From JAFLCM01 sp964510955 (lineage in GTDB: Bacteria > Planctomycetota > Phycisphaerae > Phycisphaerales > UBA1924), in NCBI GenBank assembly GCA_964510955.1, contig CAZEDW010000014.1, positions 25,633-89,632 on the forward strand: a DNA stretch of 64,000 nt, in the 5' to 3' direction. The notes below the pieces were generated by a model. That model was not told the origin of the DNA. It saw nothing but the letters and a program-made list of their open reading frames with translations, and made no database searches. This document shows, piece by piece, positions 35,716-44,966 of this stretch. Position 1 is the first letter of the stretch. The number at the start of each line of letters is the position of its first letter. A program made the position numbers and the translations under genes.

Positions 35716-37704
35716 ATGGCTCTCCCCCAACTCACCGACGAACAGATCCATAAGTGGACCCGCGAAGAGAAGGACCGTTGGTGGCTGGCCAACGTGTTCA
35801 AGGGCGACATGCCGCAGCTCACGATCCGCTCGGCCGTCACCGGTTTCGTGCTCGGCGGGGTGCTCTCGGCAACCAACCTCTACATCGGGGCCAAGACCGG
35901 CGTGGGGCTGGGGGTCGGGCTGACGAGCGTCATCCTCGCGTTCGGGATGTTCAAGCTCTTCGCGGCGCTCAAGCTGGGGAGCGACTTCACGCTGCTTGAA
36001 AACAACGCGATGCAGAGCATCGCCACCAGCGCGGGGTACATGGTGTTGCCCTTGGTGTCGTGCTTCACGGCGTACATGTGGAAGGCCGACGTGGTGATGC
36101 CGTGGTACCAGGCCCTGGTGTGGAACGTCATCACCGCCCTCATGGGGGTGCTGGTGGCGTTCCCGATGAAGCGGCGGTTCATCAACGACGATCAGTTGCC
36201 GTTCCCCGAGGGGCGCGCCTGCGGCGTGGTGCTGGACTCGCTCTACTCGGGCAAGGGGGCGCTGGGCATCATCCAGGCCAAGGCGCTGCTGGTCGCGGGA
36301 GTGCTGACGGCGGTGATCCAGTCGTGCATCCACGAGGCCACAATGAAGCTGGTGTGGCTGAAACTGCTGGGGCGCGACTCGTACTTCTTCATGAACGAGA
36401 AGATCGATCAGGTCTACTACAACTGGATCGCCAGGAGCGGCGGCGGCCCGCCCACCATCAACGGCGTCGACATCCGGGAGCTCGGGCTGCGACCGACGCT
36501 CGACATCGCCCTGCTCGGCACGGGCGGCCTGATGGGCTGGCGGACCACCACGAGCATGATGGTCGGCATGGTGGTGAACTTCGCGGTTCTGGCGCCGTGG
36601 ATGATCGGCGCAAAGGAGATCCATGGCGCCGTCGGCGCGGACGGCATGGAGCATTTCTCACGCATCATCATCGTGAACAAGTGGGCCATCTGGTGGGGAG
36701 TCGCCATCATGGTGGTGGGGTCGCTGGTGGCGCTGTTCGCCAAGCCGAAGATGCTGATCGACCCGTTCAAGGCCTTCTTCCGGCGCGGCGATGCCGAGAA
36801 GAAGGGCGCTGACCCGATGCGGGCGATCGAGCTGCCGGTCACCTGGTCGGTCATCGGGCTGCCGATTCTCGCGGTGATCACCGCGTGGCTGGCGAACATC
36901 TGGTACGAGATGCCCTACTGGCTGACGCTGACGTGCTTCCCGCTGGTGTTCGCGCTGTCGCTGATCTGCATCAACGCCATGGCGCTGACCAGCTGGACCC
37001 CCACCGGCTCGCTCGCCAAGATCACCCAGTTCACCTTCGGCATGCTCGACCGGCACAACCCCGCCAGCAACCTGATGACGGCGGGGATCACGTCGAGCGT
37101 CGCGGCCAACGCGGCCAACCTGCTGTCGGACATCAAGCCGGGGTACATGCTGGGGGCCAAGCCGCGTCAGCAGGCGGTGGGGCACGTCATCGGGATCGTG
37201 GCCGGGGCTGCCGCCGCCACGCCGCTGTTCTACGCCATGTTCCTGTCGGGGTATGAGCCGGGCAAGAGAGTGCAGGACGCGATGGCGACGGATCAGTTCT
37301 CGTTCCCCTCGGCCCTGCAGTGGAAGGGCGTGGCCGACATGATCGAGGGCGGGTTCAGCGGTCTGACCACGTCGATCCAGTGGTCGCTGGTGATCGCGGC
37401 GGCGGCGGCGCTGGTGTTCGAGGTGGCCAAGATCGCGTCGAGAGGGAAGTTCTGGCTGTCGCCGGTGAGCATCGGCCTGGGGGTGGTGCTGCCGTGCGAC
37501 GCCACGCTCTCGATGTGGATCGGGTCACTGGTGTTTCACTGGCTGCACATGTTCTACAAGAAGCGGCGCGAGGGCACGCTGGGCCACACGCTGTGGGCGC
37601 TTTCGGTCGAACCGATCTGCGCCGGGATCATCGCCGGCGCGGCGCTCACGGGTATTGCCGACAAGCTCGTCGAGGTGTTCGTTCTGCCGAAGATCGGTTT
37701 GTGA
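35716..37704 (+). CDS. OPT-family oligopeptide transporter
   Basis: 662 residues from the ATG at 35716; the frame is open for 99 codons before it, without coding character. It has about 14-16 membrane helices. RSAVTGFVLGGVLSATNLYI near the N-terminus and PFPEGRACGVVLDSLYSGKG (OPT signature region) identify the family, as do LGTGGLMGWRTTTSMMVG and NAANLLSDIKPGYMLGAKPR. Family members import small peptides or metal chelates by proton symport across the inner membrane. It is single and flanked by unrelated genes, so the substrate cannot be deduced. Confidence 0.9.
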   Translation: MALPQLTDEQIHKWTREEKDRWWLANVFKGDMPQLTIRSAVTGFVLGGVLSATNLYIGAKTGVGLGVGLTSVILAFGMFKLFAALKLGSDFTLLENNAMQSIATSAGYMVLPLVSCFTAYMWKADVVMPWYQALVWNVITALMGVLVAFPMKRRFINDDQLPFPEGRACGVVLDSLYSGKGALGIIQAKALLVAGVLTAVIQSCIHEATMKLVWLKLLGRDSYFFMNEKIDQVYYNWIARSGGGPPTINGVDIRELGLRPTLDIALLGTGGLMGWRTTTSMMVGMVVNFAVLAPWMIGAKEIHGAVGADGMEHFSRIIIVNKWAIWWGVAIMVVGSLVALFAKPKMLIDPFKAFFRRGDAEKKGADPMRAIELPVTWSVIGLPILAVITAWLANIWYEMPYWLTLTCFPLVFALSLICINAMALTSWTPTGSLAKITQFTFGMLDRHNPASNLMTAGITSSVAANAANLLSDIKPGYMLGAKPRQQAVGHVIGIVAGAAAATPLFYAMFLSGYEPGKRVQDAMATDQFSFPSALQWKGVADMIEGGFSGLTTSIQWSLVIAAAAALVFEVAKIASRGKFWLSPVSIGLGVVLPCDATLSMWIGSLVFHWLHMFYKKRREGTLGHTLWALSVEPICAGIIAGAALTGIADKLVEVFVLPKIGL

Positions 37705-37716
37705 TGCTGCGCTGGG

Positions 37717-39489
37717 CTACGCGGCGGCCACGTCGCACAGCTCGCCCTCGACCGACTCAGCGCCGTTGAACACGTTGATGCGCGGGTGTATCGCCACGTC
37801 AACGGCCCGACCGGCCCGGAAGTGCTGCAGGCGGTCGCCCCAGCGCCAGCCCACCAGCCGGATGGTTCGTCCCTGGTGCGAAAGCCGCACGTTGAGGTGC
37901 GCCCCGTTGGCGCCCATCGGCGCGGCGTCCATCATGGGCTTGGCGCCACGCACGACAAGGCACGGGCGCGGGTTGCCCCGCCCGAACGGGCCCAGGGCCA
38001 TCAGGGCCCGCACCGCGTCGTGCGTCAGCTCCCCCAGGCCCGCCTCGCAGTCCACGCGGAGGCGAGGCGTGAGCATCTCCGGGGTGATGAGATCGCCGGC
38101 GGCCTCTGAGAAACGGCGTGCGAACTCGTCAAGGCGGTCGTTGCGCACGACCATGCCGGCCGCCATGTCGTGCCCGCCGAACTTCTCCAGGAGGTCCGCG
38201 CACGCCGACAGGCCGGCGTGGAGATTGAACCCGTCGATGGACCTCCCCGAGCCGTGCGAGGTCTCGGCCCCGCGCGCCAGCAGGATAGTCGGTCGGTGGA
38301 AGCGCGCGATCAGGCGCGAGCACACGATGCCCACGACGCCGGCGTGCCAGTCCGGGTGGGCGAGCACGATGGCGCGGGACTCCGGGCGGGTCATGCCCGC
38401 CTGCTGCGCCATCTCGCAGGCCTGCTCAAAGATCGCCTTCTCGGTCTTCTGACGCTCGGCGTTGAGCGAGTTCAACTCCCGGGCGACGGCGGCGGCGCGG
38501 TCGGGTGGCGCGACGGTCAGCATCTCCATCGCGGCCTGCGCGTGGGCCATCCGCCCGCAGGCGTTCAGGCGCGGCGCCAGCGCGAAGCCGGCCCGTTCGC
38601 TGTCGATCTCCTCTCCGGCCAGGCCAGCCGCGTCGATCAGCGCCCGAATCCCCGTCAGCCGCGACCGTTTCAACTGGTCCAGCCCGAAGCGGGCGATCAC
38701 GCGGTTCTCGCCCTCCAGCGGCACCACGTCGGCGATCGTGCCCAGCCCCGCCAGCGCGAGCAGTTCGAGCAAAAGGTCGCGGACCGGGTCGGGCAGCTTG
38801 TCGCTGCCGCACGCAAGGGTCGCGATCCGCCACGCGAGCTTGAACGCCACGCCCGCGCCGCACAGCTCGCCGAAGGGGTAGGTGAGACCGGCATCGTCTG
38901 CGACGCGCGGGTGCACCACCGCGAAACAGTCGGGCAGTCCCCGTTCCGGCGGCGGCAGGGCGTGGTGGTCGGTAATGATGAGTTCGGCGCCCCGTCGGGA
39001 CGCGACGCCCGCCGCCTCGAACGCCGTCACGCCGCAATCCACGGTCACGATGAGCTTTGCGCCCTTGCCCGCGAGATCGTCGACCGCCTCGGGGTGCAGC
39101 CCGTAGCCCTCGTCGAGGCGGTGGGGGACATACGTGGACACGGCGGGGACGGCGCCCCCCGGCGCCAGCGCCCGCAGCGTGTGGAACAGGATGGCCGAGG
39201 CGCACAGCCCGTCCACGTCGTAGTCGCCGTAGATCACGACGGGCTCCGCGCGTCGGAGCGCCTCGAGAACACGCTCGGCGGCGCGGTCCAGGCCCGGCAT
39301 GAGCGACGGATCGTGCATCTGCCGGAGCGTGGGACGGCAGAACGCGGAGACGGTGTCGGGGTCGGTGATTCCGCGGGCGGCAAGGACCTTGGTCACAAGC
39401 GCGGGGATGCCCGGTGCGCCCGCCGGCGAGGCGCCCGCGTCTGGCGCCGGCGTGCCCTGGATCGTCCAGCGGTGGGTCAGGCCGTTCAT
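37717..39489 (-). CDS. recJ: Single-stranded-DNA-specific exonuclease RecJ
   Basis: 590 residues from the ATG at 39489. It degrades single-stranded DNA 5' to 3' in repair and recombination. The DHH phosphoesterase motifs are intact: YGDYDVDGLCASAIL, TVDCGVTAFEA, ITDHHALPPP and HPRVADDAGLTYPFGELCGA, then the DHHA1 domain with RSIDGFNLHAGLSAC and KFGGHDMAAGM. The C-terminal OB-fold follows (GAHLNVRLSHQGRTIRLVGW). It ends convergently with the OPT gene, leaving only 12 bases between stops. Confidence 0.94.
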   Translation of the reverse strand: MNGLTHRWTIQGTPAPDAGASPAGAPGIPALVTKVLAARGITDPDTVSAFCRPTLRQMHDPSLMPGLDRAAERVLEALRRAEPVVIYGDYDVDGLCASAILFHTLRALAPGGAVPAVSTYVPHRLDEGYGLHPEAVDDLAGKGAKLIVTVDCGVTAFEAAGVASRRGAELIITDHHALPPPERGLPDCFAVVHPRVADDAGLTYPFGELCGAGVAFKLAWRIATLACGSDKLPDPVRDLLLELLALAGLGTIADVVPLEGENRVIARFGLDQLKRSRLTGIRALIDAAGLAGEEIDSERAGFALAPRLNACGRMAHAQAAMEMLTVAPPDRAAAVARELNSLNAERQKTEKAIFEQACEMAQQAGMTRPESRAIVLAHPDWHAGVVGIVCSRLIARFHRPTILLARGAETSHGSGRSIDGFNLHAGLSACADLLEKFGGHDMAAGMVVRNDRLDEFARRFSEAAGDLITPEMLTPRLRVDCEAGLGELTHDAVRALMALGPFGRGNPRPCLVVRGAKPMMDAAPMGANGAHLNVRLSHQGRTIRLVGWRWGDRLQHFRAGRAVDVAIHPRINVFNGAESVEGELCDVAAA

Positions 39490-39669
39490 CGCCGGGACGA
39501 TAACACCCGGACCGCCCCGTGCGCGGGGGCGCGCGTCGAACGCGGTCCGGGTTCGGCCGATATCCGCGTTCGGTGTCCGATTTTCCGATGATTCGCCCCC
39601 AACGTCGGCACGCTACATTACCGCCGGAAGCACCGTCGCCGACCCTCCCGCCCCGGAGTCTCTCTCCCC

Positions 39670-40290
39670 ATGGCCGACCGTTACCAGACCATCCTTCTCT
39701 TCGGCGCCCCCGGCTCCGGCAAGGGCACCCAGGGCAAGATCCTCGGGCACGTCCCGGGCTTCTATCACCTCTCGTGCGGCGAGGTCTTCCGCACCCTCAA
39801 TACCAACTCCGAGCTGGGCAAGAAGTTCATCGAGTACTCCTCGCGCGGCGAGCTGGTGCCCGATGACCTCACCATCCGCATGTGGAAGGAGAACATCCAC
39901 GCCCAGACGGTCCTGAGCCTCTACAAGCCCGGCAACGACATCCTGGTGCTCGACGGCATCCCGCGCAACGTCAACCAGGCGCAGGTGATGGACAAGTACA
40001 TCAACGTGCTGCTGATCGTGCACCTCACCTGCACGGACAAGAACAAGATGTTCGAGCGATTGCGCAAGCGGGCGATTAAGGAAAACCGGCTCGACGACGC
40101 CAAGGAAGAGGTCATCCGCCGCCGCTGGGACGTCTACGAGAAAGAGACCTACCCGGTGCTGGCGCACTACCCCGCGTCGGTCGTCAAGACCGTCGAGGCA
40201 ATCGGCAGCCCGGCGGAGGTGTTGCAGCACATCCTCGAGCTCGTCGTGCCCGTGCAGAGCAAGCACTTCAAGAATGCGCTGGGCGGGTGA
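39670..40290 (+). CDS. adk: Adenylate kinase (nucleoside monophosphate kinase)
   Basis: 206 residues from the ATG at 39670. It balances adenine nucleotides by transferring phosphate from ATP to AMP. P-loop FGAPGSGKGTQ, AMP-site LSCGEVFRTL, DGIPRNVNQAQVMD (usually DGFPR), and RLRKRAIKENRLDDAKEEVI, which has the Arg residues that bind phosphate. The LID region is very short, with no zinc-binding Cys. NDILVLDG and the overall length fit a short-LID adenylate kinase; a related UMP/CMP kinase role cannot be excluded from sequence alone. Confidence 0.85.
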   Translation: MADRYQTILLFGAPGSGKGTQGKILGHVPGFYHLSCGEVFRTLNTNSELGKKFIEYSSRGELVPDDLTIRMWKENIHAQTVLSLYKPGNDILVLDGIPRNVNQAQVMDKYINVLLIVHLTCTDKNKMFERLRKRAIKENRLDDAKEEVIRRRWDVYEKETYPVLAHYPASVVKTVEAIGSPAEVLQHILELVVPVQSKHFKNALGG

Positions 40291-40317
40291 GGAGGTGTGA
40301 GGCTCGGGCGACGAATG

Positions 40318-40353
40318 TGCCACGGGCTCGCCGCCCTCGGCGTGCCCGTGGCC
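40318..40353. repeat. TGCCACG palindrome after adk
   Basis: Arms GCCACGGGCTCGCCG (40319-40333) and CGGCGTGCCCGTGGC (40338-40352) pair with one mismatch around a 4-base loop. It lies 28 bases after the adk stop and before the end of the convergent methyltransferase gene. It has no U-tract. Same family as the elements at 44896, 44967 and 62456. Confidence 0.75.
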
Positions 40354-40366
40354 CTTGAGAGTTCAG

Positions 40367-41383
40367 TTACGAACGCACGAACTCAGCGAGATACCCGCCT
40401 GCCGGGGGCATGGGCGTGACGCCGACCATGCGAAGGCCCGCCTCGCCCGCGCTGACGCGAAGATGGTCCGGGTGGTTGTAGAACAGGATCGAGTGCCCGC
40501 CCCTGTGGGCCGGCGCGTGATGCTCGCGCCAGACCTCCACCGCGGCGGGGGTCCAGTCGAAGAAGTGGATCACTGCCCGCCCGGACGGCTTGAGCACTCG
40601 GCGTGCCGCGAGCAGGAACTGGTGCACCAGGTCGATCTTGAAGTGAACAAATACGTCGTAGGAGAACAGCGTGTCGATGCCCGCGTCGGGCACGCCCGCG
40701 AGGCTGGCGGTCTCGTCGTGGTGGAGCCGCAGGCGCCCGAGGTGCCGCCCGAATCGGTGCTCCATCGCCTCGAACAGCAGGCGCCGGCTGAAGTCCACGG
40801 CGTGGTACTCGCCGGCCTGCTCGATTACCCACTGCGTGCACAGCCCGGTGCCCGATCCGATCTCGCACACGCAGCCGCCGCGGGGCGTGCACTCCAGCAC
40901 GCGGTCGATCATCAGGTGCGGGCGAGCCGGGCTCTCGGCGGGGTACTGGTGCAGGTACGCGTTCCGCAGCCCCGCCTGGGCGCCCATGGCGTGCTCGAAC
41001 TGATCGATGAGCGCATCGTCCCACGGCTTGGACTCGAAACGCGCGGGGCAGGTCAGCAGGTACAGGCCGCGCTCGCGGATGATGGAGCGGCGTGCCCACA
41101 TGGCGTCCTGGGCGGCGCCCTCGGCGGTGAGGATCACGGCCCGTGCGCCCGCCGCCGCCGCCTGCTCCAAACTGAGGACGGGCAGCCCCGCGACGTGCAA
41201 CCCGTGCTTGCGTGCGTCGTCGTCGATGATCCCCACGAAGGTGCCCGGCGCGGCCCGGAAGCTCGGGCGCAGGGCCTCGGCGGTGCGCCCGGCGCCCCAG
41301 AGCGCCACGGGCGTCTGTCCGGCCCGCACGAGGCGCGCCGTCAGGTGCTCAAACTGGTCTCGGTCGGCGGCGGTGATGCTCAT
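40367..41383 (-). CDS. SAM-dependent methyltransferase with N-terminal Rossmann-like domain
   Basis: 338 residues. Residues 1-110 (VALWGAGRTAEALRPSFRA, FVGIIDDDARKHGLHVAGLP) resemble the nucleotide-binding half-fold seen at the start of sugar-modifying proteins. Residues about 150-290 are a class I methyltransferase: GGCVCEIGSGTGLCTQWVIE (motif I), YHAVDFSRRLL, DTLFSYDVFVHF and LKPSGRAVIHFFDW. It probably methylates a small molecule or a glycan moiety. The downstream palindrome belongs to the adk side. The start is the ATG at 41383, divergent from the pseudopilin gene 44 bp away. Confidence 0.8.
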   Translation of the reverse strand: MSITAADRDQFEHLTARLVRAGQTPVALWGAGRTAEALRPSFRAAPGTFVGIIDDDARKHGLHVAGLPVLSLEQAAAAGARAVILTAEGAAQDAMWARRSIIRERGLYLLTCPARFESKPWDDALIDQFEHAMGAQAGLRNAYLHQYPAESPARPHLMIDRVLECTPRGGCVCEIGSGTGLCTQWVIEQAGEYHAVDFSRRLLFEAMEHRFGRHLGRLRLHHDETASLAGVPDAGIDTLFSYDVFVHFKIDLVHQFLLAARRVLKPSGRAVIHFFDWTPAAVEVWREHHAPAHRGGHSILFYNHPDHLRVSAGEAGLRMVGVTPMPPAGGYLAEFVRS

Positions 41384-41427
41384 GGCGGCGCCGGTTCAGC
41401 GCGTCCGGCTGAACTACAGTTCGGCCC

Positions 41428-42177
41428 GTGTTCACAGGCGGCAGCAGATTTCCAGGGTCGCGTTCGCACCGCGGGCGGGGAGGCGCCGGGGGAGGCGGCT
41501 TCACGCTCGTCGAGTTGCTGGTTGTCGTCGCGGTGATCGGCGTGCTTCTGGGCGTTCTGCTGCCGACGCTCTCGTCGGCGACCCAGGCGGGCCGGGCGGC
41601 CGTCTGCGCCGCCAATCTGCGTCAGTGCTTCATGATCTGCCGCGCGTACGCCGACGACAACGCCGGTCTCGGCCCCGCCGTGGGCCAGCCGTACCTGTCG
41701 CTCCCCAACTGGGCCCTGGTGGTGCAGGCCGGCGCGGGGCGGGGCGGGGTCACGCCGAGCGAGCTCTACGCGGAGTCGTCGTGCCTGGTGTGCCCGCAGA
41801 CGTTGGTGAACGCGGGCCAGCCCATGACACGGACGTACGCCATGAACGCCACCGGTCACGCCGGCGCACCGGGCGATGCGGACAACTACGACGCCCCACC
41901 GCCCGCCGGGTCGGCGCCGGTGGCCATCCGCTTCGACAAGGTGGTAAGGCCGTCGGGGACTGCGCTGCTGGTGGATTCGTCCGCGCCGCCGCAGGGGCCG
42001 GGGCAGCCGCCCGCGACGCGCACCAGCAGCGTGATCGACTTCCGGAACCCGGCGCACACGCCTTCGCGGCTGGGGTTCGTGCACTCGGGCGCCCGGGCGT
42101 TCAACGCGTGCAGGTTCGACGGCTCGGGCGAGCAATACCGCGCGGTCGAGGCGTCGTGGCTCACACCGTTGCCCTGA
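41428..42177 (+). CDS. Type II secretion-like pseudopilin (DUF1559-style)
   Basis: 249 residues from a GTG at 41428. A Gly/Arg-rich leader ends in GGGG, then FTLVELLVVVAVIGVLLGVL. This is the prepilin-peptidase cleavage site and N-terminal helix of type IV/type II pseudopilins, with the conserved Glu at +5. After LLPTLSSATQAGRAAVCAAN the body is the DUF1559-like globular domain of Planctomycetes, ending in a loose H-X9-DG motif (VHSGARAFNACRFDGSG). It is likely displayed from the inner membrane in a pseudopilus; the target system is not in this window. Confidence 0.85.
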   Translation: MFTGGSRFPGSRSHRGRGGAGGGGFTLVELLVVVAVIGVLLGVLLPTLSSATQAGRAAVCAANLRQCFMICRAYADDNAGLGPAVGQPYLSLPNWALVVQAGAGRGGVTPSELYAESSCLVCPQTLVNAGQPMTRTYAMNATGHAGAPGDADNYDAPPPAGSAPVAIRFDKVVRPSGTALLVDSSAPPQGPGQPPATRTSSVIDFRNPAHTPSRLGFVHSGARAFNACRFDGSGEQYRAVEASWLTPLP

Positions 42178-42196
42178 CGGCGCAGGCCGCAAAAGA

Positions 42197-43168
42197 TCAG
42201 CGCTGCTCGCGCCGCGCGAGCGCCTCGGTCAGCATCGACTCCACCTGTTCCAGCCGGCGCGAGATGCCCACGATCTCCGTCTCGGCCTTTACATTCACCT
42301 GGAAGTCCAGGTCCGTTCGCAGGCGGTCTTTCTCGCTCTGGCGGTTCTGGCTGACCATCACGAAGATGCTCAGGAAGATCGCCTCCAGGCTCACGACCAT
42401 CGTCAGCAGGCCGAAGGGGAATGGGTCGAAGATCCACCACGGGACCTCGGCGTCCGCGGGCGGGTTGATCCTGTGAAACTTGAGAAGCGGGCCGACCGTG
42501 TTCAGCAGGATCCACAGCCCGAACCACGCCAGGTGGAAAATCGTGAACCACTGGCTGGCCGCGACCGTGGCGATGACGTCGCTCACCCGCTGCCACGGCG
42601 TGACGCGCGACTGCTCGAACAGCTCGTTCGGATTCGCCATCTGGCGCAGCGCTTCGTTGCTGGCACGCTGGCGCTGCCCCATGACCGCCAGGATGTCCAC
42701 CGCCGCGTGCGGGTGGCGCAGAAGGAACGCGTGGAAGTCCTTGCGGCTGAGCACCAGCAGCTCCGACGCCTCGCCCGCCCGCACCGTGGCGGTGCGGACA
42801 CCCCCGTCGAGCAGGCTGATCTCGCCGAAGAACCCACCCGGCCCCAGCGAAGCGATGGTGACGTGCTCCCCCTTGCTGTTGGGGACGGTCACGAGCATCT
42901 GACCCGAGTCGACGAGGTAGAACGTGTCGCCCCGGTCGCCGAGCCAGAAGACCGTCTGATTCGCCGGCACCGCCTCGCGCTTCAGCATCGCGAACAGGTC
43001 GGCCTGCTCCTGCGCGTCCAGGCGCGCGAACAGCGGGATGTGGGCCAGGGGCCCGCCCGGGTCGCCGGTGCTGGAAATCGCCCGGTCGGCGCGCAGGAAC
43101 CCTTCGAGCTGCGCCGACAGCTCGGACGACTGGGTCTGGTGCGGGTCGGCTTTGCCGTGGCGGTTCAT
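42197..43168 (-). CDS. Cyclic-nucleotide-binding and DUF1003 membrane protein
   Basis: 323 residues. Residues about 42-150 form a cyclic nucleotide-binding domain (IPLFARLDAQEQADLFAMLK, DTFYLVDSGQMLVTVP, GGFFGEISLLDGGVRTATVR). Residues about 185-300 are DUF1003: VATVAASQWFTIFHLAWFGL, WWIFDPFPFGLLTMVVSLEA and IFVMVSQNRQSEKDRLRTDL, with two membrane helices, followed by a coiled-coil end. The phosphate-binding Arg of a cAMP-type cassette is present in the GGVRTATVR segment. The fusion suggests a nucleotide-sensing membrane protein of unknown output. Confidence 0.85.
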   Translation of the reverse strand: MNRHGKADPHQTQSSELSAQLEGFLRADRAISSTGDPGGPLAHIPLFARLDAQEQADLFAMLKREAVPANQTVFWLGDRGDTFYLVDSGQMLVTVPNSKGEHVTIASLGPGGFFGEISLLDGGVRTATVRAGEASELLVLSRKDFHAFLLRHPHAAVDILAVMGQRQRASNEALRQMANPNELFEQSRVTPWQRVSDVIATVAASQWFTIFHLAWFGLWILLNTVGPLLKFHRINPPADAEVPWWIFDPFPFGLLTMVVSLEAIFLSIFVMVSQNRQSEKDRLRTDLDFQVNVKAETEIVGISRRLEQVESMLTEALARREQR

Positions 43169-43262
43169 CCGATGGAGACTCTACCCGAACTCGATCCGCG
43201 GGCGCGGTGGCTCTCGACGCGCCGCGGGGTGGGCACGCCCCGGCTCCAACGCGAATCCCAGT

Positions 43263-43463
43263 TCAACCGCCGCCCACCAGCGTGACGATCTCGACGCGGT
43301 CGCCGTCAACGATCACCCGCTCGGCGTGCCTGCGCTTGGGGACCAGCTCCTTGTTCACCTCGACGGCGGCGGGCTGCCTGCTCAGCAGCAGCCGCTCCAG
43401 CAGCATGGCGACGGTGGTTCCGTCCTCCAGCGTCTCGGGTTTGCCGTTGATTGTCGCCTGCAT
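43263..43463 (-). CDS. thiS: Sulfur carrier protein ThiS
   Basis: 66 residues, the usual size. MQATINGKPETLEDGTTVAM is the N-terminal ubiquitin-like strand pair, ERLLLSRQPAAVEVNKELVP is the family core, and the C-terminus is GGG, exposing the Gly-Gly needed for thiocarboxylate formation in thiazole synthesis for thiamine. The rest of the thiamine genes (thiG, thiF and thiH or thiO) are not in the window. It ends 94 bp from the DUF1003 protein gene. Confidence 0.88.
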   Translation of the reverse strand: MQATINGKPETLEDGTTVAMLLERLLLSRQPAAVEVNKELVPKRRHAERVIVDGDRVEIVTLVGGG

Positions 43464-43528
43464 CGGGTGGATCGTAGCCCGCGATTCCGTCGCCGGTCGC
43501 TGATCCTGTAGAGGCCGGGTCGATTACG

Positions 43529-44104
43529 ATGCCCCCGCACGCCCGCTCCGCCGCCATGACCCGACGCAACGTGTTCATCATGATCGCCGTGCTGGTGTCG
43601 GTGGATGCCTTCATCATCGGCGTGCTGCTGGGGGTGCAGGTGAAGTGGTGGGTGGGCGTTCTGGTGGGGCTTTCCGCCGGGCTGTTGCCGCTGGCGATCA
43701 TCGGCCCCGGGTTCGCCGTCATGCTGTGGGCGATGGGCTGGACAAAGCTGGCGGACCAGTTCCCCTCGGTGGGCGGGCCGATGCCGCCCGAGGCGCGGGT
43801 CGCCCCAAGCTTCACGCTGCGCGGCATCCCGATGAGCAACGTCGTCGCGTGGTCCTCCGATGAGGACTATCTGCACATCGCCCCGCTCATCCCCGTGGCG
43901 CCGCTGGCGCCCAAGTTGTCGATCCCATGGGCGGCGGTCGAGTTCCCCGGCGGCATCGAGGGCGAGCGCAAACGCGGCGCCGGCGTCAAGGTGGCGGTGT
44001 CCGGGCTGAACATGACCGTGCCCATCGAACTGGTCCGCGATGAACTGGCGCTGCGCCGGGCGATCTCTCAGCAGCAGGGGCCCGCGGAAACCCCGCCCGC
44101 TTGA
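43529..44104 (+). CDS. Two-helix membrane protein of unknown function
   Basis: 191 residues from the ATG at 43529; a second ATG at 43556 would drop nine residues. Two adjacent membrane helices (IMIAVLVSVDAFIIGVLLGV and VGVLVGLSAGLLPLAIIGPG, continuing) are followed by a soluble domain of about 110 residues (FTLRGIPMSNVVAWSSDEDY, LSIPWAAVEFPGG). The soluble part resembles small PH-like or DUF-type domains of bacterial membrane proteins; no family is firmly recognised. It lies between thiS (divergent) and pyrH (33 bp downstream, same strand). Confidence 0.65.
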   Translation: MPPHARSAAMTRRNVFIMIAVLVSVDAFIIGVLLGVQVKWWVGVLVGLSAGLLPLAIIGPGFAVMLWAMGWTKLADQFPSVGGPMPPEARVAPSFTLRGIPMSNVVAWSSDEDYLHIAPLIPVAPLAPKLSIPWAAVEFPGGIEGERKRGAGVKVAVSGLNMTVPIELVRDELALRRAISQQQGPAETPPA

Positions 44105-44137
44105 CCGTGGCCGCCCCGTGCGTTCCAATCGACCCGG

Positions 44138-44884
44138 ATGAACCACGCCGCACCCAAAGCCAAACGACTGCTCCTGAAGCTCTCCGGCGAGGCGTTCTGC
44201 TCACCCGGCGGATTCGGCGTGGATTCGGAGGACCTGCGCCTCATCGCCCGCGAGATCGTGTCGGCCGCCCAGAGCGGCGTGCAGATCGCCGTGGTGGTAG
44301 GGGGCGGCAACATCATCCGCGGCGCCCAGCTCGCCAAGGAAGGCCTCATCCACCGCGCCACCGCCGACTACATGGGCATGCTCGGCACCGTCATCAACGG
44401 CCTGGCACTCCGTGAGGCCCTCGACGAGCTGGGCCATCCGGCCCGCTGCATGACGGCCATCGACATCAACGCCGTCGCCGAGCCGTTCATCCGCCTGCGG
44501 GCCATCCGGCACCTGGAGACCGGCCATGTGGTGATCCTCGCCGGCGGCACCGGCAACCCCTTCTTCACCACCGACACCAACGCAGCCCTGCGCGCCACCG
44601 AACTGGAGTGCGAGGCCGTGCTGAAGGCCTCGACCATCGACGGCGTCTACACCGCCGACCCCAAGAAAGACCCCAAGGCCACCCGCTACACGCGGCTCAC
44701 GTTCGCCGAGGCGCTGGACAAGAAGCTCAAGATCATGGACGCCACCGCCTTGGCGATGTGCCAGGAGCAGAAGCTGCCGGTGCTGGTGTTCGACTTCAAG
44801 AAGCCCGGGAACATCAAGCTGGCCATCGCCGGGAGCACCGGCTCCGCCGGCGGCGGCGTCGGGACGTGGATAGTGAACGAGTAG
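44138..44884 (+). CDS. pyrH: UMP kinase
   Basis: 248 residues. It phosphorylates UMP to UDP, in the amino-acid-kinase fold. Motifs: LLLKLSGEAF at the N-terminus, VVVGGGNIIRGAQLA, MGMLGTVINGLALREAL, VVILAGGTGNPFFTTDTNAA and the uridine loop KASTIDGVYTADPKKDPKA. Standard length and order. The GTP-effector region is not resolvable by eye. Two other pyrimidine genes (pyrB, pyrC) are 13 kb away, so there is no pyr operon. It is followed by two palindromes in the 3' region. Confidence 0.94.
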   Translation: MNHAAPKAKRLLLKLSGEAFCSPGGFGVDSEDLRLIAREIVSAAQSGVQIAVVVGGGNIIRGAQLAKEGLIHRATADYMGMLGTVINGLALREALDELGHPARCMTAIDINAVAEPFIRLRAIRHLETGHVVILAGGTGNPFFTTDTNAALRATELECEAVLKASTIDGVYTADPKKDPKATRYTRLTFAEALDKKLKIMDATALAMCQEQKLPVLVFDFKKPGNIKLAIAGSTGSAGGGVGTWIVNE

Positions 44885-44895
44885 CGACTTGTCGT

Positions 44896-44931
44896 GCCAC
44901 GGGTTTCTCCGTCCGCGGAGATACCCGTGGC
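44896..44931. repeat. TGCCACG palindrome after pyrH
   Basis: Arms GCCACGGGTTTCTCCG (44896-44911) and CGGAGATACCCGTGGC (44916-44931) pair over 16 positions with one mismatch around a TCCG loop. It starts 12 bases after the pyrH stop. There is no U-tract, so it is not a standard terminator. Confidence 0.8.
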
Positions 44932-44966
44932 GACCACGCGGAACTGCGGGCCTGGTGCCGGGCATC

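Noticed and set aside
44896..44931. pyrH terminator
   Set aside because: Strong stem but no U-tract; it fits the TGCCACG palindrome family seen elsewhere.
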